Assembly (NCBI GenBank): GCA_934045075.1
Contig: OW203724.1
Location: forward strand, 1,294,501 to 1,358,500
Reading direction: 5' to 3'
DNA length: 64,000 nt
DNA from: Yponomeuta sedellus
Taxonomy: Eukaryota; Arthropoda; Insecta; Lepidoptera; Yponomeutidae
The notes under the pieces were generated by a model, which was not told the origin of the DNA, did not search any database, and saw only the letters and a program-made list of their open reading frames with translations. The translations under genes were made by a program, and so were the position numbers. Positions 23,701 to 35,089 of this stretch are shown one piece after another (within the stretch, counting starts at the first letter, position 1; every line of letters begins with the position of its first letter).

Positions 23701-26700
23701 TGTCTTTTGTTCGAATTGCGTGGGCGCAATAATATTGAGCAGGCGCTCAAATTATAAGCGCCTGCGTTGATGTCTTTTGCTTGAAATTATTATTATGAAG
23801 TTCCTTGCCCCGCAGTGAGAGGTTTTATACTACGTACTTTGCTTATGTAAATATAAGCAATCGCTAAACCTTATAATACTAAAATTGTATTTAAGTAATA
23901 AACTCATTATAGGTAAGGGCGTATTATATTAATTATATTCACTTAAAACTAACATATATATAAAATCGACAATAAATCCATAGCATATTATTCATCAGTA
24001 TTGGGCGAGTGTCATCCCTTTGCGTGCGGAATTTTTCTTCTTTTCGCTGAAAAAAAAGCTGTTTCTTATTACAAATGCAGTCACATCAGTTTTATTAACA
24101 TCATTTTCTTGTTTGTCCTCTTAGAAGCCGCACGTGCGCTGGAAGAAGATCCTGCGACACGATGCGGCGCAGTGCGTGCGCCTGCTCTACTGCAGCCTGG
24201 GTGCGCAGGCGCACCGTAGTGACCTGCAAGAAGGCTTCGTCCACATGCTCTCGTAAGTGCCCTGAGCCCTGCCACACTAAATCTAGCTATAGCTCAAGTG
24301 TACCACAGTCCTAGTACTCTGTAGTACTAGCTATAAAGCAGCCCGGCATTGGTGTGCTGAACTGACCTGTTCCTTTATGGTGACTATCATATAAGACAAG
24401 AATATTTTGGAAAACAGAAAAAAAAAACATAAAATATTTAAAAAGGTACAATATATGTATTTTGAATGTGAGTGGAAGGGCTGGTAAGGGACGTCCCAGG
24501 CGGACATAAATCGACCAAATAGGGGATGTATTAGCAAAGGGGAAGATAAAAAGTACCCGGAACCGGCGTGCGTGCATGCAACGACTTACGAACGTTGATG
24601 AAGCGAAGGTGATCTGTCAGGATCGTGGCAAGTGGCCGTCTCTGATCTCTGGCTACCCCTCTGGGATACAGGCGTGAGTTTATGTATGTACCTATATACA
24701 ATATAATTGGCATAAAGCTCGTAGCTCTCATCTTTTCTACCACGCACTCATAAGCGAGTATCTGACAAAAGGGTTCGGTAAGTGGTGGTAAGGTCAATGT
24801 ACGATGTCGCTTATACAAGGTGTTGGTGTTTTTTGGTAAGTTTTGGTAGTAAGAAAAATAATTAAATGTTTCTGTGCCTGTACTCTCTGAGAGGCCTGTA
24901 CCATCCAGTGGGACGATAATAGACTACACAAAGAATAATCTGAGATCTATCTAGAAATATCTATGGAACGTATGGAACCAACAAATATTATGTTAAGTCA
25001 TGAGAACCGAGGTTTCCCATCACAAATAAAGTGTTTGCCAACCAGCGCAATACTAAATTGGAAGTCAGTCTACGAAGTACTTGGCGTCACATCGTTTTCT
25101 ACATGATTACGTTAAGAGAATTTACAACGAACTTTCTGTCAACTGCACCACAAGGCCTGCCTTTGCTATTGACGCATAATCATCGTCAGGCTATACTAGT
25201 CCACTACTGGACATAGCCCTCCCCTAAAGGGCGCCACGTTGTGCTATCATAGGGGGTAATGCCCATAATCCCCACGCTGGGTTTGCGATCGCAGTTCGGT
25301 GGAATTGTACTGCAGGGGGCGCTGCTGCCCACCCCCCGGTTTGTGTCCCTTAGTCGCCTTTTACGACACCCGCGGGAAGAATTGGGTTGGTGCTATTCTC
25401 TAGGCCGACACCACACGACATACTCATAATCAGCTGCCAAAAATAGAATTTGTGTAAATAGCTCTAAAGTGTATCAGGTTAAAATAACAACTTACGTAAA
25501 CGTTATGACGAAAAAACGAACGACTAACCTCATAGTGTCCGTACTGCGGAGAACGAATGGCTTCGTCGCGTGCGGTGCGGCCTGTTACCTAGGACTACAA
25601 TGTTCATGTTATACCTACTATGACAATTCGATGTAGGTACCTACATTGCGAAGTCGATCAATCCACTGATTAACAAGTAGGAAGATTCGCGTCTTGGCCT
25701 AGTCGAACCGAGTGATTCGAACCAATCACTTGAGTTAAGCAACAACAGGCGCGATCAGGTGCAGGATGGATGACCGTCCCGTGACTGCCGCTAGTGGCAT
25801 TCTTTCCGAGCGCTTCCGTGCTTCGCAAGGCAAGTTGAGCCGTTGGTGTCGAGTAATGAAAATCATTAAGCGTTGTCACGGGCTTAACGACTTGTAAGGT
25901 CCGCCACTGTCTTAAAAGCCTCCACCAACCCGGACTTGGCCCCCGCGGTGGAGTGTGAACGTACCTTCCTGCGATGCAGGAAGAGACCCGTGCCCCACCA
26001 GTGGGGATATCGAAGATTCGCCTACGCAACTATTAAGTGCTGGCCGGCACCTAAATTCAATTCAATCACCTAAATATCCGTAAGGTTATCAGAGTGACCC
26101 GTCGCCAAATTAAACAATTTGAAGCACTGTTCTTTCGGATCTCCAATGTAGCGTTAAATTGCGAGTGCAAGTTTGCGGTAAAATTGGAGCTAAACAATGT
26201 AGCGCAGCCGAAGTGTGCGACGTAACAGACAAACTGGATCGCTCGACCAACAAAAGCAGTTGCATAAGCGACAATCTCCAGCAGATTGGCTCAAACACTT
26301 TTACTAGTATTCCACGCCCGAGCTGGGTCTAAATACCCTAAACACTCTTGTTGGGAAGGCTCGACGTTACAGACTTCAGGATCAACACTCAATAGCTGGG
26401 AATATTGATAGTACGTAAGTACCTATCTATCTCAACTGCTGGTCTATCGAGACCCTACTACAATTGGTGGCCTCGTTTGGCCCTCGCATGCTCTAAAGCA
26501 AGTCAATCTTTACATTGTTGTAAGGTACACAGTGGCCCGTAACTGGAGGAGAGGTAAAGTATACTCCCGCATAAAGGTGGACGCTATCCATTACTGCACG
26601 ATAACACAAATGTTCTAATAGCCTACGGTGGTCTAATCTTAACACGGTCGCTTACCAAGGCAATCAGATTATCTTTCCACGTTTGTGATATCTGGGCCGC

Positions 26701-29700
26701 GTTTAATTAAAACTACAATTCATCGTTTATTATCTTTAACAAATCGACGTATTATAAAGCGTACCCGATCAGTACAATTTCATAGCTAGGTAGGTAATAT
26801 TAATTGTCGGCCTTGGTGGCGCAGCGGTTTAGCACGCCGACTGTAAAACGGGAGGTCACGGGTTCGATCCCCGGCCGGGTCAAGCTAGGAAACGAACTTT
26901 TCTAGTTTGTCTCGGGCCTTGGATGTTATCTATGTATTTGTTGTATTAAATCTATCGTCGAGTTAGCACCTATAACACAAGCCATTTAGTTGTACTTAGT
27001 ATAGGGCTAACGAGATCTGTGTAATATGTCCGTGAATATTTATTTATTATAATTTATTTATTATTAAACGGGGCTAATCGCGATTATTTATTAAGTAAAT
27101 GTAAGGTTAAATTTAAACGTTAGGTAGGGCCTATCCGCGGACGTAGTGTTGTGTAGGCACGCTGCGAAAAACTTACCTACCCACAATAATTGACTACTCG
27201 CCACTTCAGTGTAAGTACTCGTGACCACGGCAACTGCAACGCTGACGAAACGTCGGTAAATAAGGTAATTACGTTTCACCTAATATAATCGCGATTAGAC
27301 CCATTTTATTTATAACTAGGAAGAAGCATCGCGTATCATTAAGAAATAACAGTAGGTAGGTACCTACAATTACCTCTTGCTACTTTTAAATTTGTGAGTT
27401 AATTGGCATACATAAACGGTGTCTTTTCTATTTCTATGACAGAGGGCCATGGTTATCAGAGCACAAGGTATCCTAGGGCTGTGTCATGTGTGATCATTAT
27501 TTATAAGTATATTATTTGAATAGCCTTTGGATGGATTTAAAAGTAAATTAATTTAATGGCCGTCTATTTTCATCAGCCATGCATCCGACTCAATTTTTTC
27601 ACGTCTCGATTATATTATACACCTTCCTAGTACTTACCTAATATAATAAAAAAAAAAAATTCGTTAAACATTAATTTTACGCTGTGGTGGGGACTTTCTA
27701 TAATATAGGGTGTAGGTATAGGAAGGTGAGGAATAATGATCCCCTTAAGGGAAAAACTTAACTGTGGCTAAATTTTAAGGGAAAATCACAAGATTTCTAT
27801 TGTAGGAGGTAGTGAATTTACTTAACTTTGTAACTGCATACTTATTTTTTATTACATGTATACAGTTTTTTTGTATTACAGGTTTTTGTAAAAGTCTAGT
27901 AAAGGATCATTTTATACATGCCTATGTATAAAATGATCCCTGGGGCAGGGGTAAAATAATCCCAGGGATCATTTTATAGCATACGTTAGTAAAGTATGTA
28001 TTCTTCATAGCAACTGAAGTACGTAAGCAACTTACACAACTTTTACAGTCTTCTAGTTTCATTAGAAATCTTTTTCTCGTAATTATCTACTGTTCAATCA
28101 ATAAAACAAACTTTTAAAAGGTTTGCAAAATTAAAAATATACCTAGTCAAGCATTTTCAATGTCATTACATGGACTTCAAACTCGTTACTAGCGGTTTTG
28201 TAAGGCATACCATCTCTGACACCATCTAATGCATTTTGCATCTGTTCTTCAGACCAATTTCGGCGATTAGTTTTGTGTATATAAATCCTCAGGCGCGGTC
28301 AGGTGCAGGATGGATGACCGTCCCGTGACTAACGCTAGTGGCATTTTTCCGAGCTCTTCCGGGCTTTGCAAGGCACGTTAAACCGTTGGTGCCGGCTGTC
28401 ATGTAATGACAGTCGTCAAGCCATGTCAGAGGCCTTAGGGGCGGCTTGACAAATTCTGACAGTAAGGCCCGCTGTCTTACAATCCTCCACCAACCTGGAC
28501 TTGGCCCCCGTGGTGGAGTATAGCCTAACCTACCTACGATGCAGGAAGAGACCTATGCCCCAGCAGTGGGGACAAACTAGGGTTGATATCGATATCGATA
28601 TAAATTCTTGGCATGATCTGAAAAAACACGAAATACTTATGAGGTAAAATGATTCCAGGGATCATTTTAAACACACAAAGAGGGATCATTTCCCCCAAAC
28701 ATCAATTATAAATATCGATTAAAACATAAACTTCAAATACAGCGTGCGGTGATCGAACATTGCTTAAATATTAGCCGATTGCTATTATAACCCGCAAATA
28801 AAACAACATTTCAATAAACACGAACTTGTAAAAAGTAATAAAAGGTCAAAAACAGGCTTACTTTAGATCAGAGCCGCACTTTTTTATTCTTTTTAAATAA
28901 AATCTCGCTAAGCGTTAACACCGCCATGCAGCGGCGGATTTACAAATTTGCCGCTCGTAGGCTATTCAATTTTTGCCGCCCCTACCATAGACAACTGACC
29001 TTTTTGAAATTTATTACGTTAGTTTAGTTCATAATCATATTAATCACATTTATTCTGAAATTACAACTTTATGATTTGTGTTCGGATTACGGATTACGGA
29101 CGTACTGTGTATACATATAATTATAAGTTTTTTTTCTGTAATAAGATAAATAAAATTGGGCTAAATTTGCCGCCCCTCTAAATCTGCCGCCCTAGGCTCC
29201 AGCCTACTTAGCCTATTGGTAAATCCGCCACTGCCGCCATGACTTGGAGAGGGAACTGGCAGGGCTGCGGGGAACATGTTTCATGTGCTTTTGGATAGAT
29301 AGCACTAGTTGTCTCTGGTTTACGACGGGGGATCATTTGACTTAGGGGGATCGTATTACCTCACAGTCGTGCCCCGCGGTGTTACCCGCGGTTTATCGGT
29401 TTTTCCATGGGAATAATATATTTTCCCGCAGTAAAACGTAGTCTACGTTAATCCAGGGTGTCAGCTAACTTCATACCAAATTTTAATAAAATTTCTACAG
29501 CCGTTTAGATATGAAGAAGTAACAAACATACACACTCACAAACCTTCGCCTTTATAATATGTGTGATGTAATTTTTTTACGTATGTGATATGTACATTTT
29601 CTAATTTAAGTATCGAGTAATTTCGGAAATAAGTTCGTTAATTAATTTACTATTAACGAGAGCGAGAACGAGTCGGTTAGTAGGTCAAATGATATCGGTG

Positions 29701-30489
29701 ATCATGCTGTGTGGTTATTGCAGAAGTCTTGGTCAAGAGCGTTTCTCATGGTGCTTGAGTACGACTCGCGCTTGGCTTCTAAATAGAGAACTAAATTTTC
29801 GACAATAGGTACCTCAGTATTCGTGCAACGTTCCTACAGCCATCTGGCTGTGGGGACGTTGCACGGATGGTGAATACCTTAACTTCGTATATTATTGTAG
29901 GTACTTATAGATGGCTATATACCTACTATCCATTGATGTATCAAAACAAATCAATTACAAATACTAAGTACATACATTAATACGGAAAAAAATACTCCCT
30001 ATCGGGGTTTAAATATTTGTTAGTATATAGGTACCTATCATCGTCTCTTTGATTCAAGAAGTACCTAATCATCCCTAGATAGGTAAGGATCACTTTGATG
30101 GTATTAAAATAAAAAATGTCTATTTACGTAAAAGTGACATCAGACACAGATTATGTCACACTTCCGGTGTCGGCGTGCAAAAAATCGAGGTCTTTTCCTG
30201 AGGCCACCCACTAGCGGTTTTCGGTGCTTCAATTTCGGCCACTCTCAATGCAGATCAGTTTTTCTTCAGTCCCCTAAAGATAGTGGTTTGCATTTCCAGG
30301 CTGGAGCCGCGCGACGAGGAGCAGGGCTCCCTCGCAGCGTTCCAGGTGGCCTACGATGTGGGCGCGCAGGGCCGGCGCACGCAGCTTGACGACGTGTGCC
30401 GCGCGCACTACCCGCTCTGCCCCTTCGGCGCGCCCACGCTGGCACGCCTCCTCGACTTCGTGCTCAACAACCAAATATTCCCCTCCTAG
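20736..30489 (+). CDS. Small signal-anchored/secreted four-cysteine protein, unknown function (4 exons)
   Basis: Joined exons 20736-20746, 22362-22497, 24125-24252 and 30300-30489 give 465 nt, 154 residues plus stop. All junctions have GT/AG and matching phase (2, 0, 2). The protein starts MGVK and has a hydrophobic stretch at residues 5-23 (LIILLALLLGVLYCLHLLV), a signal peptide or signal anchor. A basic region follows, then two cysteine pairs, CVRLLYC (about residues 66-72) and CRAHYPLC (about 128-135), suggesting two disulfides in the lumen or outside the cell. It ends FVLNNQIFPS. Exons are GC-rich, introns AT-rich. I do not recognise the family. The nearby genes give no clue to its role. 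The start is set by the exact fit of ATGGGCGTTAA to the acceptor of exon 2. Confidence 0.75.
21391..21632. mobile_element. Inverted pair of tRNA-like repeats (hairpin 1)
   Basis: A minus copy (21391-21511) is followed at once by a plus copy (21512-21632), so about 95 bp can pair around a loop of about 55 bp. The plus copy starts inside the anticodon arm (GATAGCCAGAGGTTGCGGG). Lies in intron 1 of the four-cysteine protein gene. Confidence 0.8.
21700..21770 (+). mobile_element. LINE 3' end with (GAT)n tail
   Basis: GGGAGAGGCCTATGTCCAGC, AGTGGACTG and then a GATGATGATGATG tail: a standard 3' end of lepidopteran LINE/SINE elements. Confidence 0.65.
22085..22322 (+). mobile_element. LINE 3' region
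   Basis: Contains TTCCCGCGGGTGTCGTGAAA, GGACACAAACCGGGGGGTGG and GGAGGGCTATGTCCAGCAGT, repeated inverted at 25178-25415. It ends about 40 bp upstream of exon 2 and so forms part of its acceptor region. Confidence 0.65.
22362..22497 (+). CDS. Exon 2 of four-cysteine protein (membrane segment)
   Basis: Acceptor CCGGCTAG, donor AAG|GTACGT. Encodes the hydrophobic segment and the start of the basic region (LLRLLFKRDLDRHQTK). Confidence 0.75.
22525..22584. repeat. 26-bp-arm hairpin just inside intron 2
   Basis: TTGGTGTTACAGTTAGGTAC pairs with GTACCTTACTGTTACACCAA, with one mismatch and a 7-8-base loop. 27 bp after the exon 2 donor. Small MITE or structured intron element. Confidence 0.7.
22800..24100. 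other. Intron 2: repeat fragments
   Basis: 23060-23175 (-) is a LINE 3' fragment (CCTCTGCAGGACATAGGCCT). 23348-23412 is a deleted tRNA-like repeat (TTAGAGGCTAAAAATTCCACC joined to GGTTAGTGCATTAAA). The rest is unassigned AT-rich DNA. Confidence 0.45.
24125..24252 (+). CDS. Exon 3 of four-cysteine protein
   Basis: Strong acceptor (TTGTCCTCTTAG), donor TC|GTAAGT. Encodes KPHVRWKKILRHDAAQ, the first cysteine pair and EGFVHMLS. Confidence 0.75.
24475..24671 (+). mobile_element. LINE ORF2 C-terminal fragment
   Basis: In one frame: GRPRRT, stop, then IDQIGDVLAKGKIKSTRNRR and MQRLTNVDEAKVICQDRGKW, ending GIQA and stop. The terminal part of a LINE polyprotein with at least one nonsense codon. Lies in intron 3. 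Confidence 0.75.
25178..25415 (-). mobile_element. LINE 3' region
   Basis: Inverted counterpart of 22085-22322; shares GGGGATTATGGGCATTACCC and the CCCGCGGGAAGAATTGGG block. Confidence 0.65.
25693..26012 (+). mobile_element. 5S-rRNA-like SINE
   Basis: Near full length: GAGTTAAGCAACAACAGGCG, GGATGGATGACCGTCCCGTG, TGCGATGCAGGAAGAGACCC and GTGGGGATATCG at the 3' end. Confidence 0.8.
26013..26807. other. Unassigned intron 3 DNA
   Basis: 26130-26300 is a less AT-rich block with repeated CAATGTAGCG, possibly an old transposon. No gene seen. Confidence 0.3.
26808..27066 (+). mobile_element. tRNA-derived SINE (GTA anticodon-like head)
   Basis: Head GGTGGCGCAGCGGTTTAGCA (A box), loop CTGTAAA (GTA, as in tRNA-Tyr) and GGGTTCGATCCCC (B box). 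The body CTAGTTTGTCTCGGGCCTTG and tail (TATTTATT)n have a counterpart in inverse orientation at 53870-54058. Confidence 0.8.
27067..28290. other. Unassigned intron 3 DNA with GGGATCATTTTA repeats
   Basis: The motif GGATCATTTTA(T/C) recurs near 27905, 27965, 28656 and 28683, flanking a 5S-like SINE insertion. It suggests an older element split by that insertion. Confidence 0.4.
28291..28600 (+). mobile_element. 5S-rRNA-like SINE, head truncated
   Basis: Starts inside the head (AGGCGCGGTCAGGTGCAGGA), runs to GGGTTGATATCGATATCG. Inserted within the GGATCATTTTA-containing repeat. Confidence 0.75.
28929..29233. mobile_element. hAT-type MITE with 8-bp TSD
   Basis: Ends CAGCGGCGGATTTAC...GTAAATCCGCCACTG are inverted with one mismatch. 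Flanked by CCGCCATG at 28921-28928 and 29234-29241, an exact 8-bp duplication typical of hAT elements. No coding capacity. Confidence 0.9.
29380..29575 (-). mobile_element. Possible Helitron-type or LINE tail repeat
   Basis: Has CTTCATACCAAATTTTAATA and CGCCTTTATAATATGTGTGA, blocks common in lepidopteran dispersed repeats. Class not settled. Confidence 0.35.
29576..30299. other. End of intron 3
   Basis: 29824-29866 is a small hairpin (GTGCAACGTTCC / GGGACGTTGCAC type arms). Otherwise unassigned up to the acceptor TTTGCATTTCCAG. Confidence 0.4.
30300..30489 (+). CDS. Exon 4 (terminal) of four-cysteine protein
   Basis: Encodes LEPRDEEQGSLAAFQVAY, the second cysteine pair and the C terminus FVLNNQIFPS before TAG (30487-30489). 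Very GC-rich. The antisense frame is also open here but has no splice or domain support. Confidence 0.8.
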
Positions 30490-32393
30490 GAAACACCCCG
30501 ACGTAGCAACACTCGACGAAGGAGCCTGTATTGTGTCTGACCGACTTTTTAAACACTCAGGTAGCGTAGGGCTGACATGTGCAAGACGAGTCTGCGTTGG
30601 GTAGTTAACGAGGTTCAAAATGTAGACTAACAGTCTCCGTACCGTGAGGAAATCTTCGTAGGCTTCTGTCAGCTTGGCATACAAAACAGAGTAGGTAGCT
30701 ATGGCAAGACAATAACTAGGCCGAGAACGCCTGCCGTGTTACTCACTCTAAATGGTCCACGTTCATAAAACTATTATAAATTATTACTTATTGATCTGAA
30801 GGTTATAATCTGCTATGCAATGCTCATTGAATTGTGAAAATACACCACAAATTGTATTTGTATGAAATGGGGCCTTGATTTCTATTTGTAGGGAGGTTTT
30901 AGGGATGGTGAACGGGACACTAACGGGAGGTAGGTAATCGTTTCAGGTCAGTGTACCTAACTAAACATACCTATAGGATCTTTAGGAGAACCAGTTGTTG
31001 CTTGCTTAAAATCTGTAAATCTCTAGGTAGGTATTAGGTACAAATATTCGATGACACTTGAATTTCTGCCCTCTCTACCCTAGGGTCGGTTTAAGGTAGG
31101 TGACACGTAGACTCTACCTGGGTAAAATTATGGCGAGAAATTCTAAATATCCTACACCTAGAATTCTGATCATTACGACCAGCGACCACTAGGCAAACAC
31201 CTAAGTAGGTATAACAGAAGTGAAACACATACTTAATCCAAAAATTCATAAACAGTGGACAGTCGGTCAACCTGTTCGTTTTTTGTTACAGTGTCGCATG
31301 TAGGTACCTACGTAACGTAACTGACTAGAGTCATCTAGAGTGGACACGTAAAGGTTGATGAGCTGTCCACTGTAACTACAGCACGAGTAATTCCGACGAC
31401 GTGAGGGTACCTATGTCTCGTGATCACGCGTGCCCGATGATGGTCCTTCTTTGGTATTTATTCGGTGGCGCGGATGTCGGTAAGGCACGCGACTGGTCAA
31501 ACAACTTCGCGTATCAAAACCGGAACGTTCACTCAACATTTACACTCATCGTGTAAGTAAATGTTGATGTACTCAACGGCTGTCGCGTAATTATGACTAC
31601 AATCTAGAACTACAGAGGCACGTATCGTATCCATCTCCTCAGCGAGCTAGAAAATAATGTGCGTAAATAATTTCCTTGAAATTATTTACGCACATTATTT
31701 TGGGCCAAACGTTTGACCGCACTCTCGAATCACATTATTCATCCAACAACTTTTGTATGCTTTCCTCAAGAACGTTTTTTAGTTTTAAATCAGTCCAAAT
31801 GTGTAAACATAGAAATATTTACGGTGTGTCTCGGCGACGCGACGGCTTGGTTCAGTCTACTTAGGTACAGTCCTACCCAAGATTCAGACGCCCCACGCCT
31901 GTGCCATGTGGTACCATGAGTAGCCTACGTTTTTTCTTCTGTCTTCTTCTTTAGTCCCTTTACTCCTCCGTGGAGTCTGGGGCTGACACAAGGGCTTTCT
32001 ATTTATTTCTGTTCATGGCTAGGGATGGTAGCTCCAGACAAGTTTTTCCCTTCTCCTACGTCTCATAGAGAACGGATTTCTTCCGGGTCGTCGTGAGCCT
32101 CCGGCGGGTTTCCAACCGAGATCCACCTTTGGAATGTGGTGATCGGGTCTGCTAAGTTTTTCCTCTGTGGTAGTACCTACTTTTAAGACACGAAATTACT
32201 TTATTGAAAGAAGATTCATTTCATTTTCAAACGACTCAAAAAAAGGAGTCGGATTGTAAGTCGATCTCGTCGGAATCCTTTTTTTATGTTCATATACTTA
32301 ACCCGACTACACAAAGACCTTCGGACATCCTGGACCGATAGATATGAGAAATACCAAGAGCCGCAACAATTCAGTTAATTTATCAAAAGACAA
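30490..32393. other. Intergenic; 3' flank of the four-cysteine protein gene
   Basis: 31651-31701 is a perfect 23-bp-arm palindrome with a 5-base loop (AAAATAATGTGCGTAAATAA...). 31955-32025 repeats, inverted, the block at 10925-11005. No gene seen. Confidence 0.45.
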
Positions 32394-32470
32394 TTTAGCC
32401 AGTTTAACCAGAGGTCGCGGGTACGAGTCCCGGCATGGGGGGAATTTTTAGCCTCTAAATAGGTTTTATC
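32394..32470 (+). mobile_element. tRNA-like retroelement fragment
   Basis: B-box half (GGGTACGAGTCCCGGCATGG) and tail TAGCCTCTAAATAGGTTTTA only. Confidence 0.65.
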
Positions 32471-32587
32471 GACACAAAAAAAGCGACTCGTGACGTTATG
32501 CCACATACCGGAATCACAACCGCTAAATTATAAATAAACACCTGGGCCCAATTTAATACAGAACTATTCAATTGATTCGAAACGCCT

Positions 32588-32910
32588 GAAGCGCTCGTGG
32601 CCTAGCCGAACCGAATGATTGGAATCGGATGGGTGACCGTCCCGTGACTACCGCTAGGGGCATTGTTTCCGAGCGCTTCCGTGCTTCGCAAGACACGCTA
32701 AGCCGTTGGTGCCGGCTGCCATGTAATGTCGTTAAGCCATTTCAGAGGCCTTATGGGCGGCTTGATAATTTCTGACAGTAAGGCTCGCGATTGTCTTACA
32801 ATCCTCCACCAACTCGGACTTGGCCCCCGTGGTGGAGTATTGTCTAACCTTCCTGCAATGCAGAAAGAGACACGTGCCCCTGCAGTGGGGACATACAAGG
32901 GTTGATATCG
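32588..32910 (+). mobile_element. 5S-rRNA-like SINE, box A deleted
   Basis: GAAGCGCTCGTGGCCTAGCC is followed directly by GGATGGGTGACCGTCCCGTG, missing the AAGCAACAACAGG segment. Full 3' half to GGGTTGATATCG. Confidence 0.75.
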
Positions 32911-33299
32911 TGGTGGTGAAGAAGACTGATAAGTATCTCAGAGTGCATCTTAGAAAAACACGTTCTAACATACCTAATAAAGTATAATTAGTTTAGGATG
33001 CTTCCTTTACGCTTATAAAAATGAAAGAGATACCGATGTTAGGTAAGTACCTACTTAGTAGTTACATACATACAGAGATTGAGGTGAAACATATTAACAA
33101 TAACGTCTACCCAACGCAATCACTTGTCCTGGATTCAAACTAGGATACCCTGTGCTACGGTAACCGAGCAAGGACATCACAAAGGTGGGATTACTCGCAG
33201 ACGAAAGATAGCACTACCTAAGTATCGACTCGACACAAACATACACTCGCACGCACGCACTCACACGTAAGTACACAAACACACATACACACACGTATG

Positions 33300-33430
33300 T
33301 GAAATGAAATGAATATACCTACTTTATTGCACACCAGGAATTACAATTTAGAAAATAAGAAGATACAGATTACGGTACAATTGGCGGTCTTATTACTAAA
33401 AGTAATTTCTTCCAGACAACCCTTGATGGA
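33300..33430 (-). mobile_element. LINE/SINE 3'-tail repeat
   Basis: Same family as 12650-12795: TTATTGCACACCAGGAATTA, then TTGGCGGTC and TCTTCCAGACAACCC. Confidence 0.5.
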
Positions 33431-34271
33431 AAACAAAAAGTATGTGTGTGTGTTAATAATTTATTTTTATTATGCGCGTAATGGTTATCAATTATTAACG
33501 ATTTTTTATTCTTAATGAATCGTGCAGAACACAATAATATTTATCTACCAGAACGTGCAAGTAAATATTTCTTACTTAAGTTTTTTCAAACAAGACTGCA
33601 ACGTCTTAACGATGTTATCTAGTTAGTAACAGTACTTTGATTAGGTTTGTAAATTGTTGCCATAATTATTTTTCTTGTCTAATAAACGTTTAGTTTTAAA
33701 GGTATTGTTTCTTTTTGAGTCCTTTCTTATCAACATGCATGTCAAGTGTCCTTGTTAATAGGTACCTAATAAGGGTCCGGTAGCGCTCGTGGCCTAGCCG
33801 AAACGATTAGAATTAATCACTTGAGTCAAGCAACAACAGGCGCGGTCAGGTGCAGGATGGGTGATTGAAGCTAATTCCGATCATTAGGTAGAATAACACC
33901 GGAGCGACAAATATTGTCCCGAAAAATTTCATAGCATGGTGCGGGCGATAAATTCGTCCACACCTTATATTTTTTAGGAGGTTTCTAAAACGTGACTATG
34001 ACACTGGCAGAAATAGTCGACAACGGCTGGTTGCCATTTCGCCAAAATTTAATTGAATAGAACGTACGACTTTCTTCATATTCGAGAGGGATAGGGAGAG
34101 AGGGAGGGAGAAGGGAGTTCAAAGTTTCCATTGGAATAAAAGGTATATCTTTCACTTTATTTTCATTATATTTTGCTCGGAAACTTTCATAAAAACACTT
34201 AAATATTTGGTACTTAAATATCTCATATAACATGTACGAAAAAACTATCGACGGATTAAACGAAGCTGCCT
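33431..34271. other. Intergenic with a truncated 5S-like SINE
   Basis: 33782-33864 is a 5S-like SINE head (GTCAAGCAACAACAGGCGCG...GGATGGGTGA) that stops abruptly. The rest is unassigned. Confidence 0.5.
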
Positions 34272-34536
34272 CTACAGTCTATTTATTCTTACTTGTCCAA
34301 TTTAGTAAACAAGATTCTACCCTCAAACTGTGACTTTTTGGTCCAAAACTGCCATATTTCCATAAATTAAGTAACCTGGAACACTCTTTTAGATAACACG
34401 CTGTCAATTTTATAAACATAGTTCATGATAGTTCATGAATTTGCGAGAAATTGTCTAGTTTAGGCATCTAATCTTAATTTTAAGGTTAGAATCTTGTTTA
34501 CTAAATTGGACAAGTAAGAATAAATATAGACTGTAG
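34272..34536. mobile_element. 265-bp MITE with ~48-bp TIRs
   Basis: Ends CTACAGTCTATTTATTC... and its inverted copy, with one 2-bp indel. The interior matches 62738-63173 in the last Trim9 intron. It carries the nearest minus-strand AATAAA (34283-34288) downstream of the zinc-finger gene stop. Confidence 0.85.
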
Positions 34537-34639
34537 AATCGTGCCGATCACTCGGTGTGACGCGCTTCGAGCCTTTAACGCGCAGAGCGCCAGATCTCCA
34601 AGCCCCGCCTCGTCGTGGAAGCTTCTATAGCGATCCGAG

Positions 34640-35075
34640 CGGGACACGCTCCTCTCGAGGGTTCACCGGGAGGGACGGGCCTCGGAGAAGGTCGACGCGC
34701 CCGAGGGATCACTAGAAGTGCGATCGCTCGGTAGTCGAGTCAGCGTGGCGGCCGAAACGCGACGTCACTCGACGTCAGGGCTTAGGAGGATATCCTCCTA
34801 AGCCCTGGCGTCCCAAAAATACTACATCACGAATAACTTTCTTAATTCACACCCAATGATTTTGTAGGAAGTCCGGAAAACTTACTGTTCCAGGTCCAAT
34901 ATTATAGTCATCAATTTATGGACAAGAAGAAGAAAAAGTTCTTTAAATTCTACGTAGTTTTAGAAGACTTAAAGTAACTATTACCTCCAGGGCTTAGGAG
35001 GCTAGAAGTGTGATAGCTCGGCAGTCGAGTGAGCGTGGGGGCCGGAACGAGACGTCGCTCCTCGTGGGCGTTCAC
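34640..35075. repeat. Diverged repeats of the zinc-finger gene's last-exon tail
   Basis: 34655-34778 and 34998-35075 are imperfect copies of 35085-35205, the segment encoding the C-terminal tail of the zinc-finger protein (shared GGTCGACGCGCCCGAGGGAT and TCGCTCGG(T/C)AGTCGAGT). A perfect 32-bp palindrome around GGAGGATATCCTCC (34777-34808) lies between, and AGGGCTTAGGAGG recurs at 34990. Confidence 0.75.
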
Positions 35076-35089
35076 GGAGTCTCGAAGCT

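Noticed and set aside
26808..26885. tRNA-Tyr gene (GTA loop)
   Set aside because: The conserved 3' body and TTTATT tail, shared with 53870-54058, mark it as a SINE.
30274..30684. 136-residue minus-strand frame over exon 4 of the four-cysteine gene
   Set aside because: The plus frame has a matched acceptor, phase and stop; the minus frame has no domain or splice support.
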